Source: Catellatospora sp. KI3 (GTDB lineage Bacteria; Actinomycetota; Actinomycetes; Mycobacteriales; Micromonosporaceae). From it: 64,000 bases of DNA. Below the pieces are notes generated by a model. The model made no database searches. It was given only the letters and a program-made list of their open reading frames with translations, and was not told the origin of the DNA. Both the position numbers and the translations under genes were made by a program. The DNA is taken from assembly GCF_029948125.1 (NCBI RefSeq), contig NZ_JASAMB010000012.1, positions 124,001 to 188,000 of the forward strand, given 5' to 3'. Positions 51,925-61,605 of the stretch are shown here, one piece after another; position 1 is the first letter of the stretch, and each line of letters begins with the position of its first letter.

Positions 51925-54900
51925 TCAGGCAGCTGACTGCTCGCCGGGCGCAGGTCGCCCTGTCAGCAGATCCATGAACCGCCGGTCGGCGGATGTGTGC
52001 CAGACCTGGTCAGACCCGAAAGCGCGGTACCACACCTTGGCGACACTCCCCCTCCCAGCGAGGTCGAAGCCGTCGAAGCATGACAACGACCATTCGCCAC
52101 GTGACTCACCTTGCCGCGCGACGAGCCATGGAAGCACGGGGATCCATCCACGCTGCGGCCGCCACAGACCTACGGAGTCACGGCCGACCGGAACGGCGCT
52201 GCTCACCGTGATGGTCGGCAGGATGGGGCCGGGACCGATGACCCGGGCGGCCGTGACGAGAAACTGCTCGTCGTCATAGTCAAGGCTCTGCCGGATCAGC
52301 ACCGCATCGGGAGCGACCTGCGCGAATCCAACCGCAAGCTGCTCGAGCACCTGCGTGGTGAGGTCCAGCATGCGGTCGAGCTCGTCGCGGCGAGGCTCGG
52401 CTCCGTGGCCGACATTGTTCCGATCGGTCACGGCGGTCCGTAGCCCGTCGACGTCGACGTGGCGCAGGACCTGGTGGGTGTATGCATCCTTGTCAGGCAG
52501 TCCCCGCAGCCGTTGCACCAGTCCACGCCATCGGCCCATCGTCATCTTGTTGGCCACCACGCTGGCAGGTGCGAGGGCCACCCCGCCGGCCGCGGTCTCG
52601 CCCAGGCCTACGCAGCCGAGGAAACGCAGCGAGTCCTCGATGGCGCGGTGGCCGAAACGCAGCTTGAGGTTGAGGTCGCTCTCGGCGCGGAAACGCTGGA
52701 TTCCCAGTACGTACGGCAGCGGCAGACGGTGGACATCGGCGGTGGCGTTGCGCTGGTGTTCGGCCATGACGGCCTCGAGCCTGGCGGCCAGGACCTCGCT
52801 TGCTTGGGACTTGACGACGTAGGCCTTGGCGCCGCCGTTGAGCGCGTCGATCGTCTGGGCCTGCCCGCCCTCGCCGGACAGCACCACCACCGGTGTGTGC
52901 AGGCCACGGGCTCGTATCTGATCAAGCAGCCAGATGCCGCCCCAGGTGCCAGGTGGCATCTGCAGGTCGCTCACGATCACGTCGTACGGCTGTTCGTCGA
53001 GTCGTGCCAACGCGCCGGTTCCGTCCGCGGCGAAGTCGATGACGTCGGCGAAGCTCTCGATGTGCTGTGCGATGGTTCGTGCCACGTTCTGCTGGTCGTC
53101 GACGAATAGCACGCGCCACCTCCCCCGCCCGGCGATCGCCTGGCCGGGGGTGCCAGCTTCTGTCTCCTGGTCAGGCATGCCGTCACGCTCCACTGAAAGG
53201 TCGATCTGCTCGCTGTAGGTGTCTGCTGCGCCGGGCGGAGACGGATCCTCGTTGAGGCCCTGCACGGGCAACTGGATCAGCCATCGCACACCGCGGTCGG
53301 TCGGCACGTAGCTCATGTCCGCACGCATCCGGCGCAGAGCGTTACCCACCAGCCACAATCCGAGCCCTGAGCCATGGCTCTTGGATGAGGAGACCGTCTC
53401 GTTGCGCAGGAACGCGTCCCGGACGCGTGGCGGCAGGCCGGGGCCGTCATCCTCCACCGTGATGGCGACATGTCCGGGTTCGGCGTGCCAGTCCACCGAG
53501 ATGGCACCACCGTCGGCGAGCGCCTCGGCGGCGTTCTTGACCAGGTTGTCGAGCACTTCGGTGAGCAACGACGGCGCGACCTGGACTTCGACCAGACCCG
53601 CTCGGCTCGGCGGAGTAAGCCGTAGCCCCGTCCTCAGCCGCAGGATCTGCCCGGCGCAGTACTCGTCGAGCCAGCGCCCGATCTCTATCGTCTCCTCGCC
53701 GGTGTGACCGACGGTGCCCCTGGTCCGGCTCAGGTGCCCGGCAAGCTGGCAGGCGGACTCGTGGTGGGCGACCGCATCGGCCATCTTGCGCAGCCGCGAC
53801 AGGCGATCACCGGTCCTGGCACGTCGGGCCGCGTCCTCCAGGCACACCAGCTCGTTTTTCAGCCGGTGCAGCACGTTGGCCAGTTGCCCGAGCTGGCTGT
53901 GGTCCACCGGGGTGCCGCTTGCCAGCAGCCCGGCAGCGGCCACCGACCGGTGGCCGGTCTCCGGCATGAACCGCGCGGTGACCGCGAACTTCGCGGGGTC
54001 GAGGAAGATCTGGACGCCCGGCACCAGCTCGGTGAGCAGGTCGGCGAGCGTCCTCATCCGGTCCTGCTGATCCGGTTCTGCGAGGACGCATTCCACCCGT
54101 ACGCCATCGCCGAGTATCCGGACGGTCGCTGCCTGAGCGGCGTCGGTGTCTGTGGCGCGACGTATCCAGTTCAGGCACTCTTCGATGGCGGCGCCCTCGC
54201 CCGGTCCGAGAGCTGAGCCGGATGATGGTGTGTCGGTGGCCTCCGCCGGCACCGCCAGCTGCCATCTGGCGACGAGTTCGGTGATCGGCTCGCTTCGCCC
54301 GGTGGTCGCGGCGCGCAGCGCGGCGGTCACCGCAAGCATCTGGTCCCATTCGGCTGCGGCACGCACCACGACCTCGTCTTCGGGGTCGAGGCCCATGACC
54401 CAGGTCGCGACGCTGTGCACAGCCTGTTCCAGGCGGCGGCCCCGTGAGGTGGTCCAGATGCCCCGATAGGTCGAGCACAACTGTTCGAAGGTGGTTCCCG
54501 GTATCGGACCGAGGATCTCGTCTACGCGTTCTGCCCAGGTCAGGAATGCGTCGATGCCGTTTGCCGCGGCCGAGGCGATCCTATCCAGACCGAGTACGCC
54601 GTCGTTGACGCACCGCTGTAGGCGCCGGCCCGACAGCTGCGGCAGCTTCTCGATCATCACTCGGATGAGTGCGGCACTCTGGACACGCTCCGCGCCTGTC
54701 AAGCCGGTGCCGTCGTCATGGGAGCCGAGGGCGAACAACCGCAGCAGACGCTGTGCGGCATGCTGTTTCGCCGCGGCCTTTCCGGCGGTAGGGCCTCCGT
54801 CGGCCGCAAGGACCACGTCGCCCACGACGGCTTTGAGGTGTGCCGTGATCGCCTGTCGGTGGCCTGGCCCAGTGACGGTGTATTCGACCGCGCCGGTTCC

Positions 54901-56277
54901 GTCGAACGCGGCGCAGATTCGCGCCAACCGGGAGAAGCTGTCAAGGTCGTGCTCAAGCGCCGTCGTACGGATCCAGTCGGTCACGACTGGGGGCAGCCGG
55001 TAGGGTTCTCGGTCGCCCGCGAAGCGCCAGGCGACGGCGGTGAGTGCCTGCACGACGTCGGCCTTCATCGTCGGGGGGGGGCACTGGTCCTTCTGACCGG
55101 CGCCCAGCAGCAGTGCCGGTCGCACCGCGAGACGATCGAAGACGGAGGAGTAGGCGCCTTCAGGTAGATTCCTGATCGCGCCCACTTCGCCCGTTTCTGT
55201 CAGCGCGTCGGCGAGTCGCTCCTTCGCGACGAAGCTCGCAGCGAACGCGTCGAGCACGAATGAACCGTGGTTGGCCAGGAGCCGGTAGTCGGTCTGGTTC
55301 GACTTCCGGGAGGCTTCGGGGTTCTCGTATGTCCATGAGCCGTGCGTCAGGGCCTGCTGGAGGTAAGCGCGTCGGCCCGACTCGATGTCGAATGCTGCCT
55401 GGAGGCGGTCGACAGTGCGATCGTGTATGTCGTCGAGCCTGCGGTACGGCAGTGGCTCCCCCTTCAGCCGGAGCGCCGTCTCACGGGCCGCGGTCGGCGC
55501 CGCGCCGACCTGGCGCAGATAGTCGCGTGCCGCCGCTTGTCGTGCCTCTTTCTTGCGCCGACTCTCACCGCGGCCGGAGCGGGAGCCGCTGTCGCGGATC
55601 ACCACGACGTAGCGGGCGTCATGATCCGGTCCGACCGTGTCGACCTCCACCTCGACCTCGCCGAAGGGTTTCGTGTTGACCAGATGGGTCCACCAGTCGA
55701 CGTTCAACTCATGATCGTCGCCGTCGCCTGCGTCGAAGTGTCGTTCGACCATCTGACGCACCGTGTGATATCCGCCCGACAGCGACACGACACCGAGGAT
55801 CTGCATGGTCACGTTCAGCGCCACGCCACCAGGCCCACGGTTGGGCTCCTCCCCCTTGCCCAGGGTCATCGTCTCGGCGACCGACATCGTCTCGGAGATC
55901 CGGCGCAGGATCGGGTCCCGGAGTTTCACGACGAACCTGTTCTGCACCCCCCGGTCGGCCAGCTGTTCCTTCGCCACCACGACGTCGGCGACTGCCACTC
56001 CCAGCCAGCTCGATCCGACGTGAGAGAGAGCTCCCAGCGCGGCGATCGACACGGGCGTCTGACCCGCCTCATACATGAAGCTGGAGTGGCAGGTCGCCAG
56101 GCGCAGCCACCGAGATGTGTTGGAGCCCGGCCCAGGTTGCCAGCCAGCGGCCGCGAGATTCGAGAGCAAACTGTCGCTGAGTGGCGGCAGCTGCGGAAAC
56201 TCTCTCAGTTCAGGAAGCGGCCATGACAGCCGACCATGGTCTGGCCGGGCTCTGTGCGCCGTCTTCGACTGTGCCAT
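51925..56277 (-). CDS. Fusion: two pseudo-RNase III + two dsRBD + histidine kinase + receiver + HEPN-like domain
   Basis: A 1450-residue cytoplasmic protein. Residues 35-185: RNase III-like (LRLATCHSSFMYEAG, LSHVGSSWLG). 192-258: dsRBD (GPDHDARYVVVI, RRKKEARQAAARDYL). 285-445: second RNase III-like (QQALTHGSWTYENP, LANHGSFVLD, KADVVQALTAVAW). 445-516: weaker dsRBD-like (TAGKAAAKQHAAQRLLRLF). In both RNase III copies the E and D of the LEFLGD signature are replaced, so they should bind but not cut dsRNA. 520-780: helical, unassigned. H-box with His804 (LHRLKNEL), HATPase 890-1005 (NLVKNAAEAL, DDGPGLP, GSGLGLWL). Receiver 1053-1172 with Asp1060/1061, Asp1104, Ser1134, Lys1156. C-terminus with R1286-NNVG-H1291, an RX4H HEPN-like motif. 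No partner gene adjoins it. ATG 56277; AGGAG is rather far (11 nt). Confidence 0.85.
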   Translation of the reverse strand: MAQSKTAHRARPDHGRLSWPLPELREFPQLPPLSDSLLSNLAAAGWQPGPGSNTSRWLRLATCHSSFMYEAGQTPVSIAALGALSHVGSSWLGVAVADVVVAKEQLADRGVQNRFVVKLRDPILRRISETMSVAETMTLGKGEEPNRGPGGVALNVTMQILGVVSLSGGYHTVRQMVERHFDAGDGDDHELNVDWWTHLVNTKPFGEVEVEVDTVGPDHDARYVVVIRDSGSRSGRGESRRKKEARQAAARDYLRQVGAAPTAARETALRLKGEPLPYRRLDDIHDRTVDRLQAAFDIESGRRAYLQQALTHGSWTYENPEASRKSNQTDYRLLANHGSFVLDAFAASFVAKERLADALTETGEVGAIRNLPEGAYSSVFDRLAVRPALLLGAGQKDQCPPPTMKADVVQALTAVAWRFAGDREPYRLPPVVTDWIRTTALEHDLDSFSRLARICAAFDGTGAVEYTVTGPGHRQAITAHLKAVVGDVVLAADGGPTAGKAAAKQHAAQRLLRLFALGSHDDGTGLTGAERVQSAALIRVMIEKLPQLSGRRLQRCVNDGVLGLDRIASAAANGIDAFLTWAERVDEILGPIPGTTFEQLCSTYRGIWTTSRGRRLEQAVHSVATWVMGLDPEDEVVVRAAAEWDQMLAVTAALRAATTGRSEPITELVARWQLAVPAEATDTPSSGSALGPGEGAAIEECLNWIRRATDTDAAQAATVRILGDGVRVECVLAEPDQQDRMRTLADLLTELVPGVQIFLDPAKFAVTARFMPETGHRSVAAAGLLASGTPVDHSQLGQLANVLHRLKNELVCLEDAARRARTGDRLSRLRKMADAVAHHESACQLAGHLSRTRGTVGHTGEETIEIGRWLDEYCAGQILRLRTGLRLTPPSRAGLVEVQVAPSLLTEVLDNLVKNAAEALADGGAISVDWHAEPGHVAITVEDDGPGLPPRVRDAFLRNETVSSSKSHGSGLGLWLVGNALRRMRADMSYVPTDRGVRWLIQLPVQGLNEDPSPPGAADTYSEQIDLSVERDGMPDQETEAGTPGQAIAGRGRWRVLFVDDQQNVARTIAQHIESFADVIDFAADGTGALARLDEQPYDVIVSDLQMPPGTWGGIWLLDQIRARGLHTPVVVLSGEGGQAQTIDALNGGAKAYVVKSQASEVLAARLEAVMAEHQRNATADVHRLPLPYVLGIQRFRAESDLNLKLRFGHRAIEDSLRFLGCVGLGETAAGGVALAPASVVANKMTMGRWRGLVQRLRGLPDKDAYTHQVLRHVDVDGLRTAVTDRNNVGHGAEPRRDELDRMLDLTTQVLEQLAVGFAQVAPDAVLIRQSLDYDDEQFLVTAARVIGPGPILPTITVSSAVPVGRDSVGLWRPQRGWIPVLPWLVARQGESRGEWSLSCFDGFDLAGRGSVAKVWYRAFGSDQVWHTSADRRFMDLLTGRPAPGEQSAA

Positions 56278-56848
56278 GGTGCTTGGTGCTCCTCACATCC
56301 GATAGTCAACGTTGACGGCTCGCCGCCCGTGCGCCCCTACCCTCATCTGCCGACCGAAGCCGAGCGGTGTGAATGTGGACGACGACGATCGCGCCGAGCA
56401 TGGACTCGCGGCTGCCGGCTCACTCCAGCACACTAAAGCAGTCACGCTCTGCATACGAGTGCCGGTCGGCCGGTCGATCTCATCGGGCCAGATCTCCGTA
56501 AGGCAGGCGCCATTGGGATCGCTCCCGAAGGGACGGTCACCATTCCGGGTTACGATGTGCCCTGGGCATGCAGTCGTGGCCCGGGATGGGGATGGCTGCG
56601 GCAGTTGGCGGCCGGTCGAAGTGGATGACGAGCCCGGCGAGTTCCAGGCCCTGGAAGGACCGAACAGTCCCATTGGGATAACCCGCGGTCGCGGCTTCCG
56701 CCTGTGGGTCTTCTCCTGCCCGACCTCCTTCGACCACCCGCACCGCACCACGGTGCAGCGACCTCGGCGTCCTCGATGGGCGGCCCCGATTGTCGGCACG
56801 CCGCGCCTGCGTACCGCCACCAACTTGAGGCGAACTGCGCGATCATGC
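56278..56848. other. Intergenic region with possible helicase-like fragment
   Basis: About 570 bp upstream of the 1450-residue protein. On the minus strand near 56640 YPNGTVRSFQGLELAGLVIH resembles the TxxSxQGLE motif of superfamily 1 helicase C-termini, but only for about 25 residues. It may be a relic. It must also hold the promoter for the 1450-residue gene. Confidence 0.3.
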
Positions 56849-59281
56849 CTAGGCGAGCACGTCGTGCAGCTCGCGGGCGGCGGTGATGTACCCGCTGCCA
56901 CCTCCCCGTGCCGCAACCTCGGCCAGCCCGGCGATGCGGCCGCGCCGACCGATCGCCCGCGCGCATCGGGTGGCGAGCCGCAGGATGTCGGCGACGCCGC
57001 GTCGCGGCTTCGGCGCGGTCAGGAGGTGAGGTAGCGCCTCGGCACAGATCTGCCAGACGGCGTCGACGGCCCCCGCCTCCGCCGCGCTGCGCAGGGTCTC
57101 GGCCGCCCGGTTGAGCTTGATCGAGCCGGCTGAGACGCAGTCGCCGAGGTCGTCGCCAACCTCGAGCCAGTTCACGCCTGCGCCGAAGCCGATGATCGCG
57201 TCGACTGTGGCCACCCGGTCCGCTGCCTGTGGCGCCGTCATGCCGTAGACGAGGGCGAGGCTGGTCGCGGCACCGGTCGGCCCGTGCGCCTCGGCGAGCA
57301 GCGGCAGCACAGCCGCCGCGCCATGGGCACCGCCGCTGCTGTCGGCTGACATCGCCAGCCGCGCGAGGACCCAACCGGCGACGACGTCGCGGTGTGACGG
57401 CAGCGCCCCGGCCCACATTCCAGGCGATGACATCCACGGCAGGAAGAGCGGTTGATCATGCGACGGCAACGTGAAGATTGCGGTCTGCACCGGATCGGTT
57501 CCTGGAGGCGGGGTCATGGCGACGGCCATCCGGCGGTCGGGCAGGTCGGCGAGCCAGGGATATTTGCCCTTGTGGCCGTGCTGCTCGACCCGTGTGATCA
57601 CCGGGTCGGTGTGGCCGTCGCGCAGCCCTCGGGCGAACGCGAGCCCGGCCGGGCTGGTCAGGCGGTCGGCGCGGCGGGCGATTGCCGGTTCGATCTCGGT
57701 ACGCGGAATCCGCAGCAGCGCCTGCGCCAGATCCCCCGACCACGGCTGCCAGCCGTCGCGTTCGGCCCGTTCGAGGCGGTCGAGCAGGACGGCCGGGTCG
57801 AGATGGCCGTTGACCTGCGTGGGCGTCGCGAGGAGAAACGGCACCGGCCGCCGCGTGAGCTGCCGTTCGATGTCGAGGAGCCGCAGCTCCGTCACGGTAT
57901 CCGGCGACTGTCCGGTGCGGTGGAGCAGATGGGCGACCGCGAGGTCGTCCGGGAGTCCCACGACGTCGTTCAGCCTGACCGGGACGGTGTCGATCAGCCC
58001 GTACAGCACCTTGGCCAGGAGCAGCCGGGGGCCGGCGACCCACTGGTTGTCCAGGCTCCCCTCGTGTGCCCGCACTACCGGGCCGATCGCTGCGGCGAGC
58101 TCCGCGCGGCCGCGCCGGTGCCACTCGACCAGCCCGGCGAGCACACGTTCACGCGCGGCGATGGACGGGTCACCGCTGAGCATCGAGGCAAGCTCCTCGG
58201 CGAGCTCGGTCAGGCTCGCGATCGGCGCCGCGATCTCGGGAATCACCGCAGCCGGTGGCGGCACCGGCACCAGCGCGTCCGCTTCGGCCGGCCCCTCCAG
58301 CAGGGCGAGCAGTTCGGCGGCGCGGCCGGGATGGCGTTTGGCCGCCTGGCGCAGCCAGGTCGCCTGCGTCTTGAGCAAGCCCTTCTCGGTGCGGCTCAGC
58401 ACCACCGGGGCGAGGCCGATCAGCGTCTCGACGTCGAGCAGCCCAGCTTCGTCGGCTCCACGCAGGCTGCGCTGGGCGGTTGCGGCCGCGGTGCCGAGGT
58501 GAGCACTGAGGAGCGGGAGGTAGTCCGCTACCCGGCCGGCCACCTCTTCCGGCGTGGGTGAGAGCTGATCGTGCAGCGTGACGTACGCGCTCAGCTGTCC
58601 TGGCCGCCCGCCGCGTAGCAGCCGCGCGAGGCAGCCGTCGAGCAGCATCGCCCGGATGGCCGGGTCCTCGGCCGCGAGCCGGATCATGGATGCGTTGAAG
58701 CCGGTGCCGGAGTACGTGAACTCCAGTATGGCGCCCATGTCGTCGGTGGCGAACAGCTGCGGCAGCAGCCGTTGGGTGTAGTCGCCGCGGGTGAGGGCGG
58801 CGTAGGGGTCGTCCTGCGCCCTGATCCAGGAGATCCAGCCGCGGGTGAAGCCCTCGGTCTGCGGAGTCGGCAGCCCGGCCGCCCGGGCAAGCGCGTCGAC
58901 GATCAGCCATTCTGCGGCCGACGGTCCTTCGGTCTGCGCCCAGAGCCGGGCGAGTTCGCCAAGCCACGGCACGCCCCGAGCGACGAGCAGTTCGGCGGTC
59001 TCCTGTGCCGGCAGGTGACGGCGCTGCCAGCTCAGAGTGCCCCGGTTCAGCGCACTCATCGCCTTCTTGGCGGTCGGTGCGCAGCCGAGCAGCGCCAGCC
59101 CGCCTGCCGCGGCCAGGTGACCGTCCATCCAAGCGCCCGACTCTTCTCTCAGGTAGGCGCCGACGGCCGCGAACGCGGCCTTGCGGTCACGTTCGGACGC
59201 TGCCATCAGGTGCGCGTGCACCCGCTGTACGTCACGTTTGTTCAGCGCCGTGGCCAGTTCGGCCGGGAGCGGGGCGGTCAC
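56849..59281 (-). CDS. DUF6493-like protein paired with SWIM protein
   Basis: An 810-residue, Ala/Leu-rich helical-repeat protein (TALNKRDVQRVHAHLMAASE, then TLSWQRRHLPAQETAELLVA, then SLTELAEELASMLSGD, then LPSHRDVVAGWVLARLAMSA). GTG 59281 overlaps the SWIM stop as GTGA, with GAGGTGG upstream. Large DUF6493-type proteins next to SWIM zinc-finger proteins are a recurring actinobacterial pair. The molecular role is unknown; HEAT-like repeats suggest a scaffold. Confidence 0.75.
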   Translation of the reverse strand: MTAPLPAELATALNKRDVQRVHAHLMAASERDRKAAFAAVGAYLREESGAWMDGHLAAAGGLALLGCAPTAKKAMSALNRGTLSWQRRHLPAQETAELLVARGVPWLGELARLWAQTEGPSAAEWLIVDALARAAGLPTPQTEGFTRGWISWIRAQDDPYAALTRGDYTQRLLPQLFATDDMGAILEFTYSGTGFNASMIRLAAEDPAIRAMLLDGCLARLLRGGRPGQLSAYVTLHDQLSPTPEEVAGRVADYLPLLSAHLGTAAATAQRSLRGADEAGLLDVETLIGLAPVVLSRTEKGLLKTQATWLRQAAKRHPGRAAELLALLEGPAEADALVPVPPPAAVIPEIAAPIASLTELAEELASMLSGDPSIAARERVLAGLVEWHRRGRAELAAAIGPVVRAHEGSLDNQWVAGPRLLLAKVLYGLIDTVPVRLNDVVGLPDDLAVAHLLHRTGQSPDTVTELRLLDIERQLTRRPVPFLLATPTQVNGHLDPAVLLDRLERAERDGWQPWSGDLAQALLRIPRTEIEPAIARRADRLTSPAGLAFARGLRDGHTDPVITRVEQHGHKGKYPWLADLPDRRMAVAMTPPPGTDPVQTAIFTLPSHDQPLFLPWMSSPGMWAGALPSHRDVVAGWVLARLAMSADSSGGAHGAAAVLPLLAEAHGPTGAATSLALVYGMTAPQAADRVATVDAIIGFGAGVNWLEVGDDLGDCVSAGSIKLNRAAETLRSAAEAGAVDAVWQICAEALPHLLTAPKPRRGVADILRLATRCARAIGRRGRIAGLAEVAARGGGSGYITAARELHDVLA

Positions 59282-60612
59282 TGCGCCACCTCGGCCAGCG
59301 CTCCCCGGACGATGAGCACCGCGAGCTGGTGTTTGCAGGTACCGCGGCCGCCTCGGTGCCGGCTCCACCACCGGCATGTGCACCCGGCCGGCGTGCCGAC
59401 GGTGACCCGGACCCGGTAGACGGTGTCACCGCTGGTCACGGCTGTGTGGTCGTCCGCGTCGCATACCGCGCCGGCCGCCACCAGCGCCTGGGCCTCGGCC
59501 AGGCGTGGGTTGAGGCGCGCGGCGGCATCGGTGCCGAAGGGCATCACCCGGTGGAAGTAGGCCTGCTCGGCGACGTCGAAGCCGACCCGTCCGGCGGCAC
59601 CGAGCAGCGTCAGCGCCGCGGTGACCCGCGCTGGCGGCAGACCGCAGTCGGCGGCGAGGCGGTCGACGGCGATCGTCGGGTCCCAGGCGAGCATCGCGCT
59701 GACGAGGTCGGCGTCGTCGGTGACATTCGCCGTGGCGAGCTGGCTCAGCACGGCGCCTTCGCCCGAGAAACCGCGGTGGGGCTCGGGTGACAGCGTCAGC
59801 AGCAGCCGGGTCGTCGCGGATTCGAGCATCCAGGCGCTGGCCAGGGCGGGGCTGTCCGGTCCGGCGCCGGGGCCGGGGCCGAAGACGGTGAGCGTGGTGG
59901 CGTGGCGCAGCATGCCGCGCAGGGCTGCCAGGCGCCGGGCACCGGCGACGCAGACCGCCCCGGGCACGGGGCGGGAGGTCAGCCGCAGGGACCGCCCGGC
60001 CGGGACTGCCCACAAGATCGACCGGTCGGTGGGTAGGCGCTTGAGGAAGTCCGCCGCTTGCGCGGCGCCGAGCACCGCCTGTGCCCGCATGCCGCTCGCG
60101 ATGACCGCGACCTCGGCGAATCCGCGCAGCCAGCGGGACGGCAGCGGCAACCTGCGCTCCACGACAGCACCACCCATGGTGGAGACCGTCAGTTCGTCCG
60201 GGCCGACCGCCAGATGCAGCGGGTCGTTGCGGGTGACCCTGGCCAGGCTCAGCCGCAACGGGTCGTTGACGTCGATGTTGGTGGTGCCGTGCTCCAGCAT
60301 CCGCCCGTCCAGCCCCGATGGCAGGATGTCGAGTCGGGCATAGACGCCGCAGCAGCCGCTGAACGACTCGAAGCGCAGCATCGCGGCGCTGCCCGTGACG
60401 ACCGGATCGAGACTGCCCGGCCCGGTGGGCTGGAAGTAGCGGGTACGTGCGACATCGGCGACCGCGAGCAGGCCGGCGGCGACCGGCTGCGGAGTCGTCA
60501 TGAAGCCTTCGAAGAACCGGGGATTCGCGCTGAGCCCGCCGGACGTCTGCAGGTCGAGGCCTCCGGCGGTGAGACCGGACGGCCTGGCGTAGGCGTAGCT
60601 CGTCGTCGACAT
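59278..60612 (-). CDS. SWIM zinc finger family protein
   Basis: A 444-residue protein ending in a SWIM zinc finger: GCTCRWWSRHRGGRGTCKHQ, then LAVLIV, fits CxC-xn-CxH. The N-terminal part begins STTSYAYARPSGLTAGGLDL, then QTSGGLSANPRFFEGF, typical of this actinobacterial family. SWIM modules bind DNA or protein. It is the first gene of a two-gene unit with the DUF6493-like protein. ATG 60612 lacks an obvious ribosome site. Confidence 0.85.
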   Translation of the reverse strand: MSTTSYAYARPSGLTAGGLDLQTSGGLSANPRFFEGFMTTPQPVAAGLLAVADVARTRYFQPTGPGSLDPVVTGSAAMLRFESFSGCCGVYARLDILPSGLDGRMLEHGTTNIDVNDPLRLSLARVTRNDPLHLAVGPDELTVSTMGGAVVERRLPLPSRWLRGFAEVAVIASGMRAQAVLGAAQAADFLKRLPTDRSILWAVPAGRSLRLTSRPVPGAVCVAGARRLAALRGMLRHATTLTVFGPGPGAGPDSPALASAWMLESATTRLLLTLSPEPHRGFSGEGAVLSQLATANVTDDADLVSAMLAWDPTIAVDRLAADCGLPPARVTAALTLLGAAGRVGFDVAEQAYFHRVMPFGTDAAARLNPRLAEAQALVAAGAVCDADDHTAVTSGDTVYRVRVTVGTPAGCTCRWWSRHRGGRGTCKHQLAVLIVRGALAEVAQ

Positions 60613-61554
60613 GGCCGGGAAGATATCCCAGCCCGCCGACAGCCGCCGTCCTGTGGATCGAGGACAGTACGGCAGCGGTGGCCAGGTCAGCGGGAAGAGC
60701 CTGGTCTGCCAGGCAGCCAACCTGATGGTCCACGCCAACGCAGGTTTAAAGATCAATCCACGACGAACGTGCGGGAGCCGGGTGCCGAGCTGCTCAGTCA
60801 GCGGGGCGCCCGGCGCCCTTCCCGTAGTTCGTGAACCTGGTCTCTTGCCCAGACCGCGTTCAAGCTGGGCGCTGTCCCACCCCCAGGCGCGGCTATCTCC
60901 CGCTCATGCGCACTACCGGTGGACCACTACCGCCGGGCGACCGGCGTCCGGTTCCCGTACATAGTCCCGCCCGGCCAGATCGTTCCGGCCCGGTCGCGCA
61001 GACCATCGCCGTGGTCGGCCATGCCGACGTCGGCCTCGCTCGCGGCGTCTTCGCCGCCCTGGGCGCGGGTGGGTCAAGGTGTCCACGAGCGGTGTACTCG
61101 ACCTCGGCCGGCGGTCCAGCGCACATCACGGGTTCCCGAGGTGTTGACATCCAGGGAGGACGAGCTGTCTCACCAGATGCCTGGACCACAACGCCTACAC
61201 ATCCCAGGAACCACGGTCAAGGCCAGCGGCACATCTCCTCCAAGCCTGTGCGGCGTCGAAGACCTGCGGTTACGGCGTGAGCACGTGTCCCGAGCGTGTC
61301 ACCAAAGTCCACAAACGACCGCCACCCTGATCGCCGCCGGACCGGGCCGACGGCACGTCCCGCGCGCATGATCATGAAGACTTCCGTGGCCATTTCGTCT
61401 GCCCACCAGGGCATCTGAGAGTGGCGCCCAAGATCCGTCAGGCCACAACCAAGATCAAAGAAGCCTTGGCCAGCTCGGACCCACCAAGTTCCGTGGGCGG
61501 GGTTCGTCAAAACCGTACGCTCGTACGTGTAAAAAACCGTGTCTCGAAGAACAT
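60613..61554. other. Right end of island, no supported gene
   Basis: About 940 bp from the SWIM gene start to the terminator before the right att repeat. Frames present look like decayed sequence. It contains the second copy of the 40-bp short repeat (61074-61113). Confidence 0.45.
61074..61113. repeat. 40-bp imperfect repeat, copy 2
   Basis: About 35 of 40 positions match 22201-22240, including AGCGGTGTACT and CCTCGGCCG. It lies 530 bp left of the right att repeat, while copy 1 is about 60-100 bp left of the left one. Confidence 0.55.
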
Positions 61555-61590
61555 CAGGGGCGGCTTCCGCTCTCGCAGAAGCCGCCCCTG
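61555..61590 (-). terminator. 13-bp stem terminator after the second tRNA-Pro 3' fragment
   Basis: CAGGGGCGGCTTC (61555-61567) and GAAGCCGCCCCTG (61578-61590) pair perfectly, loop 10 nt. It lies 18 bp beyond the tRNA 3' end, with a run of T (minus strand) further on near 61531-61536. It differs in sequence from the terminator at 22257. Confidence 0.7.
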
Positions 61591-61605
61591 AGCTGCTATT
61601 TCGTT

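Noticed and set aside
51925-56277. Active ribonuclease III function for the fusion protein
   Set aside because: The catalytic Glu and Asp of both LEFLGD-like signatures are replaced, so cleavage by these domains is unlikely.
56312-57034. 240-codon plus-strand frame upstream of the 1450-residue gene
   Set aside because: Composition is that of shadow sequence, it overlaps the DUF6493 gene end, and has no family resemblance.
60613-61554. Possible small genes at the island's right end
   Set aside because: Frames lack ribosome sites and protein-like composition, and change frame over short distances.
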